From Gordoniibacillus kamchatkensis (GTDB taxonomy: Bacteria > Bacillota > Bacilli > Paenibacillales > NBRC-103111): 64,000 nucleotides of DNA. The notes beneath the pieces were generated by a model. It had not been told where the DNA came from, made no database searches, and saw only the letters and a program-made list of their open reading frames with translations. Both the position numbers and the translations under genes were made by a program. The stretch covers positions 38,135 through 102,134 of the forward strand of contig NZ_JXAK01000020.1 in NCBI RefSeq assembly GCF_000829455.1, written 5' to 3'. Every line of letters begins with the position of its first letter. Position 1 is the stretch's first letter. Of the stretch, positions 51,670 through 60,431 are shown piece after piece.

Positions 51670-54045
51670 TCAATAAATTTCGTCATCCTTCAGCTTGTTC
51701 GGCGCATGATGCTCGCGGTATTCCCCGGGGGTCAAGCCTTCGTATTTTTTAAAAATCCGGTTGAAGCTTTGCTGGTTCGCGTAGCCTACCGATTCGCCGA
51801 TCGCCTTCACACTGAGCGAGCTTTCCAGCAGCAGTTTCTTGGCCCGCTCCAGACGAAGCGAGATCAAATATTCCATAAAGTTCATGCTGATCTCGTGCTT
51901 AAACAACCGGCTCACATAAGAAGGATCCATGTTTAACTTATCGGCAATCCCGCCCAGAGAAATATCTTTGTCGAAGTTGGCTTGAATGTAAGCGACGATT
52001 TCCTGGCCCACATTGCTTTTCTTGGCTTCGTATAACTGATTCAGGCTCTCTTTTGCCTCACGATAGTAGGCTCTGAACCACTCTGACAATTGATCGATAG
52101 TCTCCTGCTTCATCACCTTGTCGTACAGCTGGGGCAGCCCTATATCCCCCTCTGGCGTTAGTCCGAGCTCCAACGATCTTTGATACACCTCTTCCGTCAA
52201 CTGCAAGTAAGCGTGCTGGATAAATCCGAACGGATAGCTCTCCAGCGTCTTCATAAAATCATGAAACGCTTCCAGCCCCGATTCCGCCCGCGAATCCTCC
52301 GCTTCCCTCAGCTCGGCGAGAAGGTCTCGCTTGAATTCCTTCAGCCGATTCACGACGGAGATGCTTGGGCCGTGCTCGCCCTTCATCGACGAGTGGACGG
52401 CGATGACCTCATAGCCTTTGAAGGCCCGTATTTCCAAAGCCTCGAGCGCCTCCTGATACGACACAGGGATATCCCCGCTATGCGGTTTCATGCTGCCGAT
52501 CCCGATGCTCACTGTGATAGGCAAATAGCTGCGGATGTGCTGCAAAATGGTTCTCATCGCATCTACCGATTGTACGGAAAAGTCCTCCTTCGAAAGCTCT
52601 CCGCGCAAATTACAGATCAGAATGACATCCTTGCTTTCCGTATTGACGGGCATTACGTGAAAGTAGGTTTCGGCCAGCTCCTCCGCCAGCTTGGAAATAA
52701 AGTACCGCAGCAAGCTTTGGTCTTGGCTCGAATAGGCCGACACAAACGTCGGGTAATTGTCAATCCGCAGTATGGCGACAAAGAAAGCGTACCGGGTGAC
52801 CGGCATCCCGTAATATTCGAAATTGCGGTTTCTATCCTCGTGGTTTCTCGTCTGCTCATGCAGCACGGAGCCGAGAAAGCTTTGCCGCAGCACCGGCATG
52901 TTTTCCTTCAACCGGTGCTCCAATACTTCTCCTTTTTCCTTCATCGTCCGCATAGCCGAAAACAAAAACGAAAATTCGCTTTTATCGTCCTTGCGAAAAG
53001 CTTCCCCCGCATCCTTGCGTTTATTTTGCGCATATTCGAACAGGGAGTAGATGGGCTGATAAATAGCCTTGGCCATTAATAAAGCACATATTACCGCCAC
53101 GATCATGCTGAATGCAGCCAACACATACATGAACGTCTGTATCTTCTCGCCGCGCGCGAGCATAATGCGGGTAGGCAGCACATCGATGTACTTCCATCCG
53201 GTGTAAGGCGACGTAACCGAACTGAAGGACAACTCCGTATCGCCGATGGATTGAGTGAACGAATCGATATCGCTACCCAGCAGCTTTTGGATCCGGCCGA
53301 ATTGTTCGGGGGCGACTTCTTGTCCGCTTTTATTATTGTAGGCGTGCAGGCCATCCGGGCTGACCATCCATATTTCCTCCCCTTCCCTCAGCAGGCGGAA
53401 AGACGGGCTTTGGAAGACGGATTGCTGATTCACATTGACGACGATCGCCCCGGAAAAGTCGTTCCCGACGAGCGGAACAGGACGGATTAACGATACCTGC
53501 GACGACTGTTGCGGATTCCCTCCAATCCCCGCCTGGGAGCCGCGTACGACCCATTTGCCTTCCGTGCGCTTCATCCTGTTGAAAATCGGGAGCCAATCCT
53601 TATCTTGGAAATCGGCGATCTTTTCCATGCCGGTAAGGGTTACCTGTACCATGCCCGAATTTTTATAATAAACATAGATGGAAGTTATGTAGGGAGACGA
53701 GGCATAATAATTATTCAAATAATCCTGCACGGTCGAAAGTTCCTTGCTCATGTCCTCAACGCTGCCGGCCGCCATTAAGTCCGACAGCTTCCTGTCCTTG
53801 GCGAGTTGAATCGCCATTTTATCCATATCGTCCAGAAGGTTGTCCATCAACCGGCGGGTTTGCTCCAGCATTTGCAAGCTGGATTGCCCGACCTCCTTTT
53901 GAATCGACGATTGGCTGTACCAATTTCCGAAGAAACCGACAACCAATACGGGCATAACGACCAAGGCGAGTAGACTCAATAAAACGCGGAAAAACAAGCT
54001 GCGAAAACGAAAATTGGTAAATGCGAGACGCAGCAGGGCTACCAT
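51670..54045 (-). CDS. Membrane-bound AraC-family regulator with extracellular sensor domain
   Basis: 791-aa protein with the same architecture as the one at 26796: transmembrane helix (FRVLLSLLALVVMPVLVVGF), extracellular Cache-like domain (about residues 45-290), second helix (FMYVLAAFSMIVAVICALLM), a GGDEF-like cytoplasmic segment and a C-terminal AraC domain (GGIADKLNMDPSYVSRLFKH, GESVGYANQQSFNRIFKKYE). It lies 191 bp upstream of the family-5 binding protein on the same strand, so it most likely senses the extracellular substrate and activates the seven-gene operon. Confidence 0.92.
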   Translation of the reverse strand: MVALLRLAFTNFRFRSLFFRVLLSLLALVVMPVLVVGFFGNWYSQSSIQKEVGQSSLQMLEQTRRLMDNLLDDMDKMAIQLAKDRKLSDLMAAGSVEDMSKELSTVQDYLNNYYASSPYITSIYVYYKNSGMVQVTLTGMEKIADFQDKDWLPIFNRMKRTEGKWVVRGSQAGIGGNPQQSSQVSLIRPVPLVGNDFSGAIVVNVNQQSVFQSPSFRLLREGEEIWMVSPDGLHAYNNKSGQEVAPEQFGRIQKLLGSDIDSFTQSIGDTELSFSSVTSPYTGWKYIDVLPTRIMLARGEKIQTFMYVLAAFSMIVAVICALLMAKAIYQPIYSLFEYAQNKRKDAGEAFRKDDKSEFSFLFSAMRTMKEKGEVLEHRLKENMPVLRQSFLGSVLHEQTRNHEDRNRNFEYYGMPVTRYAFFVAILRIDNYPTFVSAYSSQDQSLLRYFISKLAEELAETYFHVMPVNTESKDVILICNLRGELSKEDFSVQSVDAMRTILQHIRSYLPITVSIGIGSMKPHSGDIPVSYQEALEALEIRAFKGYEVIAVHSSMKGEHGPSISVVNRLKEFKRDLLAELREAEDSRAESGLEAFHDFMKTLESYPFGFIQHAYLQLTEEVYQRSLELGLTPEGDIGLPQLYDKVMKQETIDQLSEWFRAYYREAKESLNQLYEAKKSNVGQEIVAYIQANFDKDISLGGIADKLNMDPSYVSRLFKHEISMNFMEYLISLRLERAKKLLLESSLSVKAIGESVGYANQQSFNRIFKKYEGLTPGEYREHHAPNKLKDDEIY

Positions 54046-54170
54046 CGACCAGATCCCCCTCTATTTTGGAGCATTCTATATCAACCATGATAATTCGAAT
54101 GCTGCACTCCCGTCTATCATTGTTGGCGGCGGCAACTTCCGGCGCGGGCATTATTATAAAAATCGAAAAA

Positions 54171-54200
54171 CCCTGTACCAACCGGTACAGGGCTTTTCGC
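54171..54200 (-). terminator. Terminator of the rbs operon
   Basis: CCCTGTACC (54171-54179) pairs with GGTACAGGG (54184-54192). On the minus strand the stem is followed by TTTTTCG, just beyond the rbsB stop at 54214. Confidence 0.85.
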
Positions 54201-54213
54201 GCTTCGGAAGCGA

Positions 54214-55161
54214 TTATTTTTTCGTTACAAGCTCCAAATCAACCGGGATAAATTTCTCCACTTTCTCCCCTTTTAACACTTTCAAAGCGGTTTTTACGGC
54301 CGTGTCGCCGATAGCTGCCGGTTTTTGCGCTACCGTGGCAGCCATTTTACCGTCATTCACCGCTTTTACCGCATCGTCCGTAGCGTCGAAACCGACCACT
54401 ACGATGTTTTTCCCGGCGGCTTGAATAGCTTGCAAGGCACCGAGCGCCATTTCGTCGTTGTGAGCGAATACTGCCTGAATGTCTTTATTTCCTTGCAAAA
54501 TGTTTTCCATAACCGACAAGCCTTTGGCACGGTCAAAATCGGCCGGCTGCGAAGCTACGACTTTTACGCCATCCTTGCCATCCACCGCATCGTGGAACCC
54601 TTTGCCGCGATCGCGGGCAGCGGACGTTCCGGCAATCCCTTGCAGCTCGACGATATTTCCTTTGCCTCCGAGCGTCTTGAGAATAAAATCGCCGGCCATT
54701 TTGCCGCCTTTGACGTTATCCGAGGCGATATGCGTCACTACGTCGCCGCCATTAGCCGCTCTGTCGACGGTAATGACCGGAATGCCGGCTGCATTTGCCG
54801 ACTTGACAGCCGTTACGATCGCATCGCTATCGGTCGGGTTGATCAAAATCAAATTGACTTTTTTCTGAATCAGGTCTTCGATGCCGCTGATTTGCTTGGC
54901 CGTATCGTTTTGGGAATCCACGACAATAAGCGAGGCCCCTGCTTCCTTGGCGGCCTTATCGGCGCCGTCCTTCAATGTGACGAAGAAAGGATTGTTCAAA
55001 GTAGAAACGGATAAACCAATCGTGATTTTGTTGGACGCGGTACCGTCTTTGGCCGGCTCGGCCGTCTTGCTTCCGCTTTCGAGCTTCGATTGTGTCGAAC
55101 AACCGGCAAGTACCATAAATACGGCAACAATTAAGGCCAAAATCACATTCGTTTTTTTCAT
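54214..55161 (-). CDS. rbsB: D-ribose-binding lipoprotein
   Basis: Periplasmic-binding-protein-type receptor of the ribose ABC importer, 315 aa, anchored outside the membrane by lipid. The signal peptide [19 protein letters not shown] ends at the Cys. The mature part has [40 protein letters not shown] and [20 protein letters not shown], characteristic of RbsB. Last gene of rbsRKDACB, followed by a terminator. Confidence 0.94.
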   Translation of the reverse strand: MKKTNVILALIVAVFMVLAGCSTQSKLESGSKTAEPAKDGTASNKITIGLSVSTLNNPFFVTLKDGADKAAKEAGASLIVVDSQNDTAKQISGIEDLIQKKVNLILINPTDSDAIVTAVKSANAAGIPVITVDRAANGGDVVTHIASDNVKGGKMAGDFILKTLGGKGNIVELQGIAGTSAARDRGKGFHDAVDGKDGVKVVASQPADFDRAKGLSVMENILQGNKDIQAVFAHNDEMALGALQAIQAAGKNIVVVGFDATDDAVKAVNDGKMAATVAQKPAAIGDTAVKTALKVLKGEKVEKFIPVDLELVTKK

Positions 55162-55188
55162 TTTCCCATGTCTCCCTTGGTGTCATAT

Positions 55189-56148
55189 TTAGCTTCGCGA
55201 TTTCGAGCGGTCCAACAACACTGCGATCAGAATGACGGCGCCTTTGACAACCTGCTGATAAAAAGAAGATACGTTCAACAGATTAAGACCGTTGTCAAGC
55301 ACTCCGATAATCATGGCGCCGATTAGCGTTCCTACCAACCACCCCCTGCCACCGGATAAGCTGGTGCCTCCCAAAACGACCGCAGCAATGGCATCCAATT
55401 CATAGGAAGTGCCTGCCGTCGGCTGGGCCGAATTCAACCGCGAAGTCAAAATAATTCCGCTGAATGCAGCCAGCAATCCGCTGATGGAATAGACCCATAT
55501 TTTAATGTTGGAAGTGTTGATCCCCGATAGCCATGTCGCGTCTTCGTTGCTGCCCAAGGCGTAAACCCGTCTTCCGAACGTCGTATGTTTCAGCACAATG
55601 TAGAGCACGATAAAAGAGCATACCATCCATACGATAGGCATCGGAATATTGAAGAAGAAGCCTCTGCCGATCAGCGCGAAAGCATCGCTCAATCCGGTAA
55701 TCGGTCTTCCTTGCGTATACACCAGCGTCAACCCTCGAAAAACCGTCATTGTAGCGAGAGTAGCGATAAACGGCGCCACTCTGCCCTTAGCCACCAAAAG
55801 CCCATTGACGGCTCCCATCAGCGCGCCGCAAACAAGTCCTGCCAGAACGGCTACCCAAGTGTTCGTTCCTCCGGCCATCATCCCTGCGGTAACAGCGCTT
55901 GACAAAGCCAAGACGGATCCAACGGATAAATCAATCCCGCCGGTTAGGATGACGAACGTCATCCCAAACGCAATCAACGCATTGATGGAAATTTGCCGAA
56001 GGACGTTAAATATATTCGAAACCGTAAGAAAATCGGAATTCACGATCGACAGTACGATAATGATCAGCAGCAAACCGAGCGTTGGACCCAAACTCTGTAT
56101 TTTGACCGCCGCTTTTGAATTCGCTTTCATCTTCGCCTCGTTTAACAA
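55189..56148 (-). CDS. rbsC: Ribose ABC transporter permease
   Basis: Membrane permease of 319 aa; first helix GPTLGLLLIIIVLSIVNSDF, with the family motifs ALIAFGMTFVILTGGIDLSV and GRRVYALGSNEDATWLSGIN and LDAIAAVVLGGTSLSGGRG. I chose the TTG at 56148 because GGGAGG lies about 8 nt upstream; it overlaps the rbsA stop by 7 nt. An ATG at 56130 with a weaker site is possible. Confidence 0.94.
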   Translation of the reverse strand: MLNEAKMKANSKAAVKIQSLGPTLGLLLIIIVLSIVNSDFLTVSNIFNVLRQISINALIAFGMTFVILTGGIDLSVGSVLALSSAVTAGMMAGGTNTWVAVLAGLVCGALMGAVNGLLVAKGRVAPFIATLATMTVFRGLTLVYTQGRPITGLSDAFALIGRGFFFNIPMPIVWMVCSFIVLYIVLKHTTFGRRVYALGSNEDATWLSGINTSNIKIWVYSISGLLAAFSGIILTSRLNSAQPTAGTSYELDAIAAVVLGGTSLSGGRGWLVGTLIGAMIIGVLDNGLNLLNVSSFYQQVVKGAVILIAVLLDRSKSRS

Positions 56149-57644
56149 AGCGTTTCCCTCCCTGTAGCGCACAGCATAATATTTTCCTGACTCGCTTCCG
56201 CTCTTGCAAATTCCCCTGTAATGCGCCCTTCATGCATCACCAGTATGCGGTCGCTCATCCCCAGCACCTCGGGAAGCTCGGAAGAGATCATAATGATCGC
56301 GACCCCTTGCGAAACGAGTTCGTTCATCAAATCATAAATTTCTTTTTTGGCCCCGATATCGACGCCCCGTGTAGGCTCATCCAAAATTAGCACCTGGGGC
56401 TTGGCGGCAAGCCACTTGCCGATGACCACTTTTTGTTGGTTGCCGCCGCTTAAAGAGCCCGCTTTTTGTTCGCCGTTCGAGGTTTTAATCAGGAGCTGCC
56501 GAATCGAATTTTCCGTCAGCTGATTTTCCTTCTTGTACTTCATAAAGCCGAAGCGGGATAAGGCGTTCAGATTAGGTAGCGCCAAATTTTCTCTCACGGA
56601 TAAAGAGAGCAATAACCCCTCTCCCTTCCGGTCCTCGGTAATCAAGGCGATGCCCGCCCGAATTGCGTCAACCGGACTCTTGATGGCTACCGGCCTCCCG
56701 TCGAGGGATACTGTCCCCTTATCGGCCGGGGCAACCCCGCAAATCGCTTTGGCCAGCTCGGTTCGCCCCGCGCCCATGAGCCCCGCGATCCCCAAAATTT
56801 CGCCGCTCCGCACAGCAAAAGAAATATCGTGCAGCTTGCCTTTCAGCGACAATCCGCTAACCTTCATTTTCTCTTGCCCCGGCTGGACTTGAACTTTAGG
56901 AAAACGGTCTTTGATTTCACGGCCGACCATCATTTTGACGAGCCGGTCCATCGACGTGTCCGAAATTCGTTCTGTCCCTATATACTGCCCGTCCCTTAAA
57001 ACGGTAACCCGATCGCACATTCGGAATATTTCTTCCATGCGGTGGGAAATATAGACCATGCCCACCCCTTTAGCTTTCAGGGTCGTAATGACTTCGAACA
57101 GCGCATCGATTTCCCGGTCCGTAAGTGCTGCCGTCGGTTCGTCCAACACCAATACTTTGGCGTCCATCGAAAGTGCTTTCGCAATTTCTATCAGCTGCTG
57201 CTGGCCGACGGACAATTCGCTGACCTGCATGCCCGGATCCAGTTCAAGCCCGAGCTGCCGCAAATACGACCTCGCTTCGTCTTTCATTTTTCGCCAATTG
57301 ATCCAAGGGGTTCGACCCACTTTAAATTCTCGGCCTAAAAAAATATTTTCCATGATGCTTAGATGAGGAATAAGGTTCAGCTCCTGATGGATGATTGCGA
57401 TCCCCAGGCGCTGCGCAGCCGAGGGAGAAGCAATCTGGACGGTCGAACCTTCCACCGCAATGCTGCCGCGATCCATCCTATAAATGCCGCCGACTATTTT
57501 CATCAGCGTCGATTTTCCCGCCCCATTCTCCCCCATAAGCGCGTGGAGCTCGCCTTTGCGCAACTCGAATTGGACGTTTTCGAGCACTTTCACGCCGGGA
57601 AAGCTTTTACAGACGTCTTTCATTGCAAGCAATATTTCGGACAC
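56142..57644 (-). CDS. rbsA: Ribose ABC transporter ATP-binding protein (two ATPase domains)
   Basis: Tandem ATPase of 500 aa. Domain 1: Walker A GENGAGKSTLMK, signature ELSVGQQQLIEIAKAL, Walker B VLVLDEPTAALTD. Domain 2: degenerate Walker A GLMGAGRTEL, signature LSGGNQQKVVIGKWL, then VLILDEPTRGVD. This is the standard RbsA layout. I chose the GTG at 57644, 8 nt after AGGAGG; another GTG at 57653 lies inside that site. Follows rbsD by 12 nt. Confidence 0.95.
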   Translation of the reverse strand: MSEILLAMKDVCKSFPGVKVLENVQFELRKGELHALMGENGAGKSTLMKIVGGIYRMDRGSIAVEGSTVQIASPSAAQRLGIAIIHQELNLIPHLSIMENIFLGREFKVGRTPWINWRKMKDEARSYLRQLGLELDPGMQVSELSVGQQQLIEIAKALSMDAKVLVLDEPTAALTDREIDALFEVITTLKAKGVGMVYISHRMEEIFRMCDRVTVLRDGQYIGTERISDTSMDRLVKMMVGREIKDRFPKVQVQPGQEKMKVSGLSLKGKLHDISFAVRSGEILGIAGLMGAGRTELAKAICGVAPADKGTVSLDGRPVAIKSPVDAIRAGIALITEDRKGEGLLLSLSVRENLALPNLNALSRFGFMKYKKENQLTENSIRQLLIKTSNGEQKAGSLSGGNQQKVVIGKWLAAKPQVLILDEPTRGVDIGAKKEIYDLMNELVSQGVAIIMISSELPEVLGMSDRILVMHEGRITGEFARAEASQENIMLCATGRETLC

Positions 57645-57656
57645 CCGGATCACCTC

Positions 57657-58052
57657 CTAGAAAATAACACCCGATTCAAGGACAATATTGGCATATGGCG
57701 TACATTCTCCGGTACGGATCACCGCTTTGGCCTGATGAGTCAACAATTTAAGCTCCTCGTGGCTAAGGGTGCTCTCTGCAATGCCCGACATGGCCGTTTG
57801 AATTTGGCGATGAATGTCGGGATTGCGGGTTCTCGTCTCTTGCGCGATGTAATATTTTTCGACCTGCATCTCCTCCAGAACAGTCCTCAGCGTATCCATA
57901 AAGGAGGGCGTTCCGTTCTTCAATGCCAAATCGATTCGTCTGACGTGGCTGGGAATCGATAATCCGCTGTCGCAAATCACGATTTTATCGGTATGGCCCA
58001 ATTCGCTAATCGTTTGGGAGAGCAAGCTGTTCAATGTCCCTATCTTCTTCAT
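57657..58052 (-). CDS. rbsD: D-ribose pyranase
   Basis: Interconverts the pyranose and furanose forms of ribose so that RbsK can use it; 131 aa, the usual length. The catalytic His20 (SELGHTDKIVICD) and Asp28 are present, and the end YANIVLESGVIF is characteristic. Its ATG overlaps the rbsK stop by 4 nt. Confidence 0.96.
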   Translation of the reverse strand: MKKIGTLNSLLSQTISELGHTDKIVICDSGLSIPSHVRRIDLALKNGTPSFMDTLRTVLEEMQVEKYYIAQETRTRNPDIHRQIQTAMSGIAESTLSHEELKLLTHQAKAVIRTGECTPYANIVLESGVIF

Positions 58053-58989
58053 GCTGTTCCTGCCTCCAATGATTGTGTAAATCGCTCCACTTCTTGAATG
58101 GTCGGCATTCCTTCCTGCGCTCCGTATTTGGTCACCGCTAACGCGGACACTCGGGATGCAAAGGCAACGGCTTCTTTCAAGGTATAGCCTGTAGACAGCG
58201 CGTAAGCCAGTCCCGCATTGTACGAATCGCCGGCTCCTACAGTATCAACCACGGGGACTTTGTACCCCGGCAGTTTGCCGAATTCGCCGTCTTCCGTCAA
58301 ATAAGCGGAACCTTCGGCTCCAAGCGTCGTGATGACATTGCGGACACCTTTATTTTTTAGAGCCAACATGGCTGCTTGCAAGGAACCTGGCTCCGTCTCC
58401 AAGTCGAGTCCGGTTAACACGCCGAGCTCCGTCCGATTCGGTGTCATATAATCAATGAGCGGATACAGATCTTCCGGGAGAGCTTGCGCCGGAGCCGGAT
58501 TCAACAAGATGGGCTTCCCGAGCTCGCTCGCTTTTCGCACCGCGTAATCGACGGTCTCGACAGGAATTTCCAGCTGAAGCAAAATCAGATCCGCAGCGTT
58601 CAGCAGCTGCTCGTGCAGCTCGATTTCTTCCGGCCTCAATTGCCCGTTGGCTCCCGGAACGACGACAATGCAGTTGTCCCCGCCCGACAACAAGATGGAG
58701 CGATGCCGGTTGCCGCATGCGGCACTTGCTTGACCGCATTTCGCGTTACGCCATTTCTCTGCAAAGAAGACAACAGCTCTTGACCGAAAATGTCGTCCCC
58801 GACCGCGCCGATCATCGTGCTGCCTGCTCCCAGCCGGGCGGCGGCGACCGCTTGATTGGCGCCTTTCCCGCCTGGCAGGAATTGGACGTTTTCGCCCAAA
58901 AGAGTCTCGCCAACGTGGGGGAACGCCGGCGATTTAACAATAATATCCATATTCAGACTTCCGATAACGACTAGATTTGGTCTGCTCAT
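58049..58989 (-). pseudogene. rbsK: Ribokinase, single-base frameshift
   Basis: PfkB-family kinase that phosphorylates ribose at O5. The N-terminal half has VVIGSLNMDIIVKSPAFPHV and the signature FLPGGKGANQAVAAARLG. The C-terminal half has ILLNPAPAQALPEDLY, NRTELGVLTG and PVVDTVGAGDSYNAGLAYAL, with the catalytic Asp. The frame breaks after AATGIA; one base added near 58698-58702 gives ATGIASILLSGGDNC and a 313-aa protein of normal length. The 4-nt overlaps with rbsR and rbsD are kept, so the operon is otherwise intact. Confidence 0.88.
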
Positions 58990-59990
58990 AGTTGCGCCTC
59001 TTTTTGCGTTGATTTTCTCGGGACAAGCGTGACATCCAATTCATAAATTTCGTTCGTATCCAGACTGCCTTCGATTTTCTTGATCAATAATCGGGATACG
59101 ATGGCGCCCATTTCGTAAATAGGCTGGGCAACCGTAGTTAATTCGGGCTCCATGATTTCCGCCATTTGAATTCCGTCGAAGCCGCATACCTTCACTTGAT
59201 CCGGCACCCTGATTTGCATACGGTGAAGCGCTTTTAGAGTCCCAATAGCCATAAGGTCGTTACCGGCGAAAATCCCGTCGATATCCGGGTGGCCGTGAAG
59301 CAGCGTCTCTGTCGCTTGCATCCCTCCGTCGATTCGGAAGTTTCCCGGCACCATCAGACTCGGGCTGTACCAAGGCAACGATTTCACGGCATCTTCGTAC
59401 CCTTTCATTCGCTCCTGCGCCGTAATCAAATCCCTCGGCCCATAAATATGAGCTATTTTACGGCAGCCGGACTCCAATAAATGCTCGACGGCCAGCCGGG
59501 CACCTTCCCGGTTTTTGGAGCGGACCACGCTGCAAATATGGTTGTCGGGCGCCCGGTCCAGGCACACGATAGGAATGCCGTTCACATTGATTTGCTCCGC
59601 GTCGTGCTTATTCAGCGTATTGGATGCGAATATGATGCCGTCGATATATTTCTTTTTGAGCAGCTCGATATAGGTTCGTTCTTTCGCCCCCTGATCGTCG
59701 GAATTGCAAAATATGACGGTATACCCGTATGTCGACGCCACATCCTCCACGGCTCTTGCGAGCTCCGGAAAAAAAGGGTTGGAAATGTCGGGAAGAATAA
59801 GCGCGATCGTTTTCGTTTGTTTCCCCGCCAACCCCCGCGCAACGGAACTTGGCTCATAGTTCAATGTCTCAATCGCTTTTTTGATTTTAAGCTCCGTATC
59901 GATGTTGACATATCCCGTTTTGTTTAAGTAACGCGATATGGTGGCGACGGAAACACCCGCCAGTTTGGCGACATCGCGAATCGTAGCCAT
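58986..59990 (-). CDS. rbsR: Ribose operon repressor, LacI family
   Basis: 334 aa: helix-turn-helix ATIRDVAKLAGVSVATISRY at the N-terminus, then IALILPDISNPFFPELARAV and a full ligand-binding domain with GIFAGNDLMAIGTLKALHRM. First gene of rbsRKDACB as in Bacillus. Its stop overlaps the rbsK start by 4 nt. Two GGTACC-centred operator-like sites lie upstream at 60021-60036 and 60096-60111. Confidence 0.93.
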   Translation of the reverse strand: MATIRDVAKLAGVSVATISRYLNKTGYVNIDTELKIKKAIETLNYEPSSVARGLAGKQTKTIALILPDISNPFFPELARAVEDVASTYGYTVIFCNSDDQGAKERTYIELLKKKYIDGIIFASNTLNKHDAEQINVNGIPIVCLDRAPDNHICSVVRSKNREGARLAVEHLLESGCRKIAHIYGPRDLITAQERMKGYEDAVKSLPWYSPSLMVPGNFRIDGGMQATETLLHGHPDIDGIFAGNDLMAIGTLKALHRMQIRVPDQVKVCGFDGIQMAEIMEPELTTVAQPIYEMGAIVSRLLIKKIEGSLDTNEIYELDVTLVPRKSTQKEAQL

Positions 59991-60020
59991 TTGCTCTCAC
60001 CCGGCTTCCAGCTGATATAA

Positions 60021-60036
60021 GTAAACGGTACCATAT
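60021..60036. promoter_or_regulatory. Operator-like site 1 of the rbs operon
   Basis: GTAAACGGTACCATAT, centred on GGTACC (60027-60032). It matches site 2 read on the opposite strand (GTAACCGGTACCACAT) at 14 of 16 positions. It lies about 31 nt upstream of the rbsR start. Confidence 0.6.
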
Positions 60037-60095
60037 ATGTTTCATTAGTACAAAGATTGATAAAAATTGATATGTTTCAAATTTCAAATCGTATA

Positions 60096-60111
60096 TGTGG
60101 TACCGGTTACA
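60096..60111. promoter_or_regulatory. Operator-like site 2 of the rbs operon
   Basis: The reverse complement reads GTAACCGGTACCACAT in its core; GGTACC is at 60099-60104. The two GGTACC centres are 72 bp apart, close to seven helical turns, with an AT-rich stretch between them that probably contains the promoter. The spacing would suit DNA looping by a LacI-type tetramer. Confidence 0.6.
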
Positions 60112-60194
60112 CATTCAATATAAATCGGTATCGGCAAATAGTCAACTCCTAAAATCCGATTACCGTTATTTGCCTCCATCATTGGATTCAAAAA

Positions 60195-60226
60195 ACAAAA
60201 AAACTCTTCCGAAGAAGAGTTTTTCG
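60195..60226 (-). terminator. Terminator of the tRNA-Leu gene
   Basis: AAACTCTTC (60201-60209) pairs with GAAGAGTTT (60214-60222) and is followed on the minus strand by a long T-tract (60191-60203). It begins 12 nt beyond the tRNA 3' end. Confidence 0.85.
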
Positions 60227-60237
60227 CGAATATGCAA

Positions 60238-60321
60238 TGCGGTCGAGAGGACTCGAACCTCCACGGCTGTTACACCACTAGAACCTGAATCTAGCGCGTC
60301 TGCCAATTCCGCCACGACCGC
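60238..60321 (-). tRNA. tRNA-Leu (anticodon CAG)
   Basis: Acceptor stem GCGGTCG pairs with CGACCGC, discriminator A. Anticodon stem CTAGA/TCTAG encloses the loop TTCAGGT, giving anticodon CAG for CUG codons. The D arm (GGCGGAATTGGCAGACGC), the long class-II variable arm and the T loop (GGTTCGAGTCC) are all present. The 3' CCA is not encoded. Confidence 0.96.
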
Positions 60322-60431
60322 ACGATAGTATCGGTTGCCGCTGCCACGCCGCTTGCGCTGGCGCAGCCCGTTTCAACCGGCGAAAGTTATAGTACCACGG
60401 CCCCGGGGGCACTGTCAAGCTTGCCGCAAAT

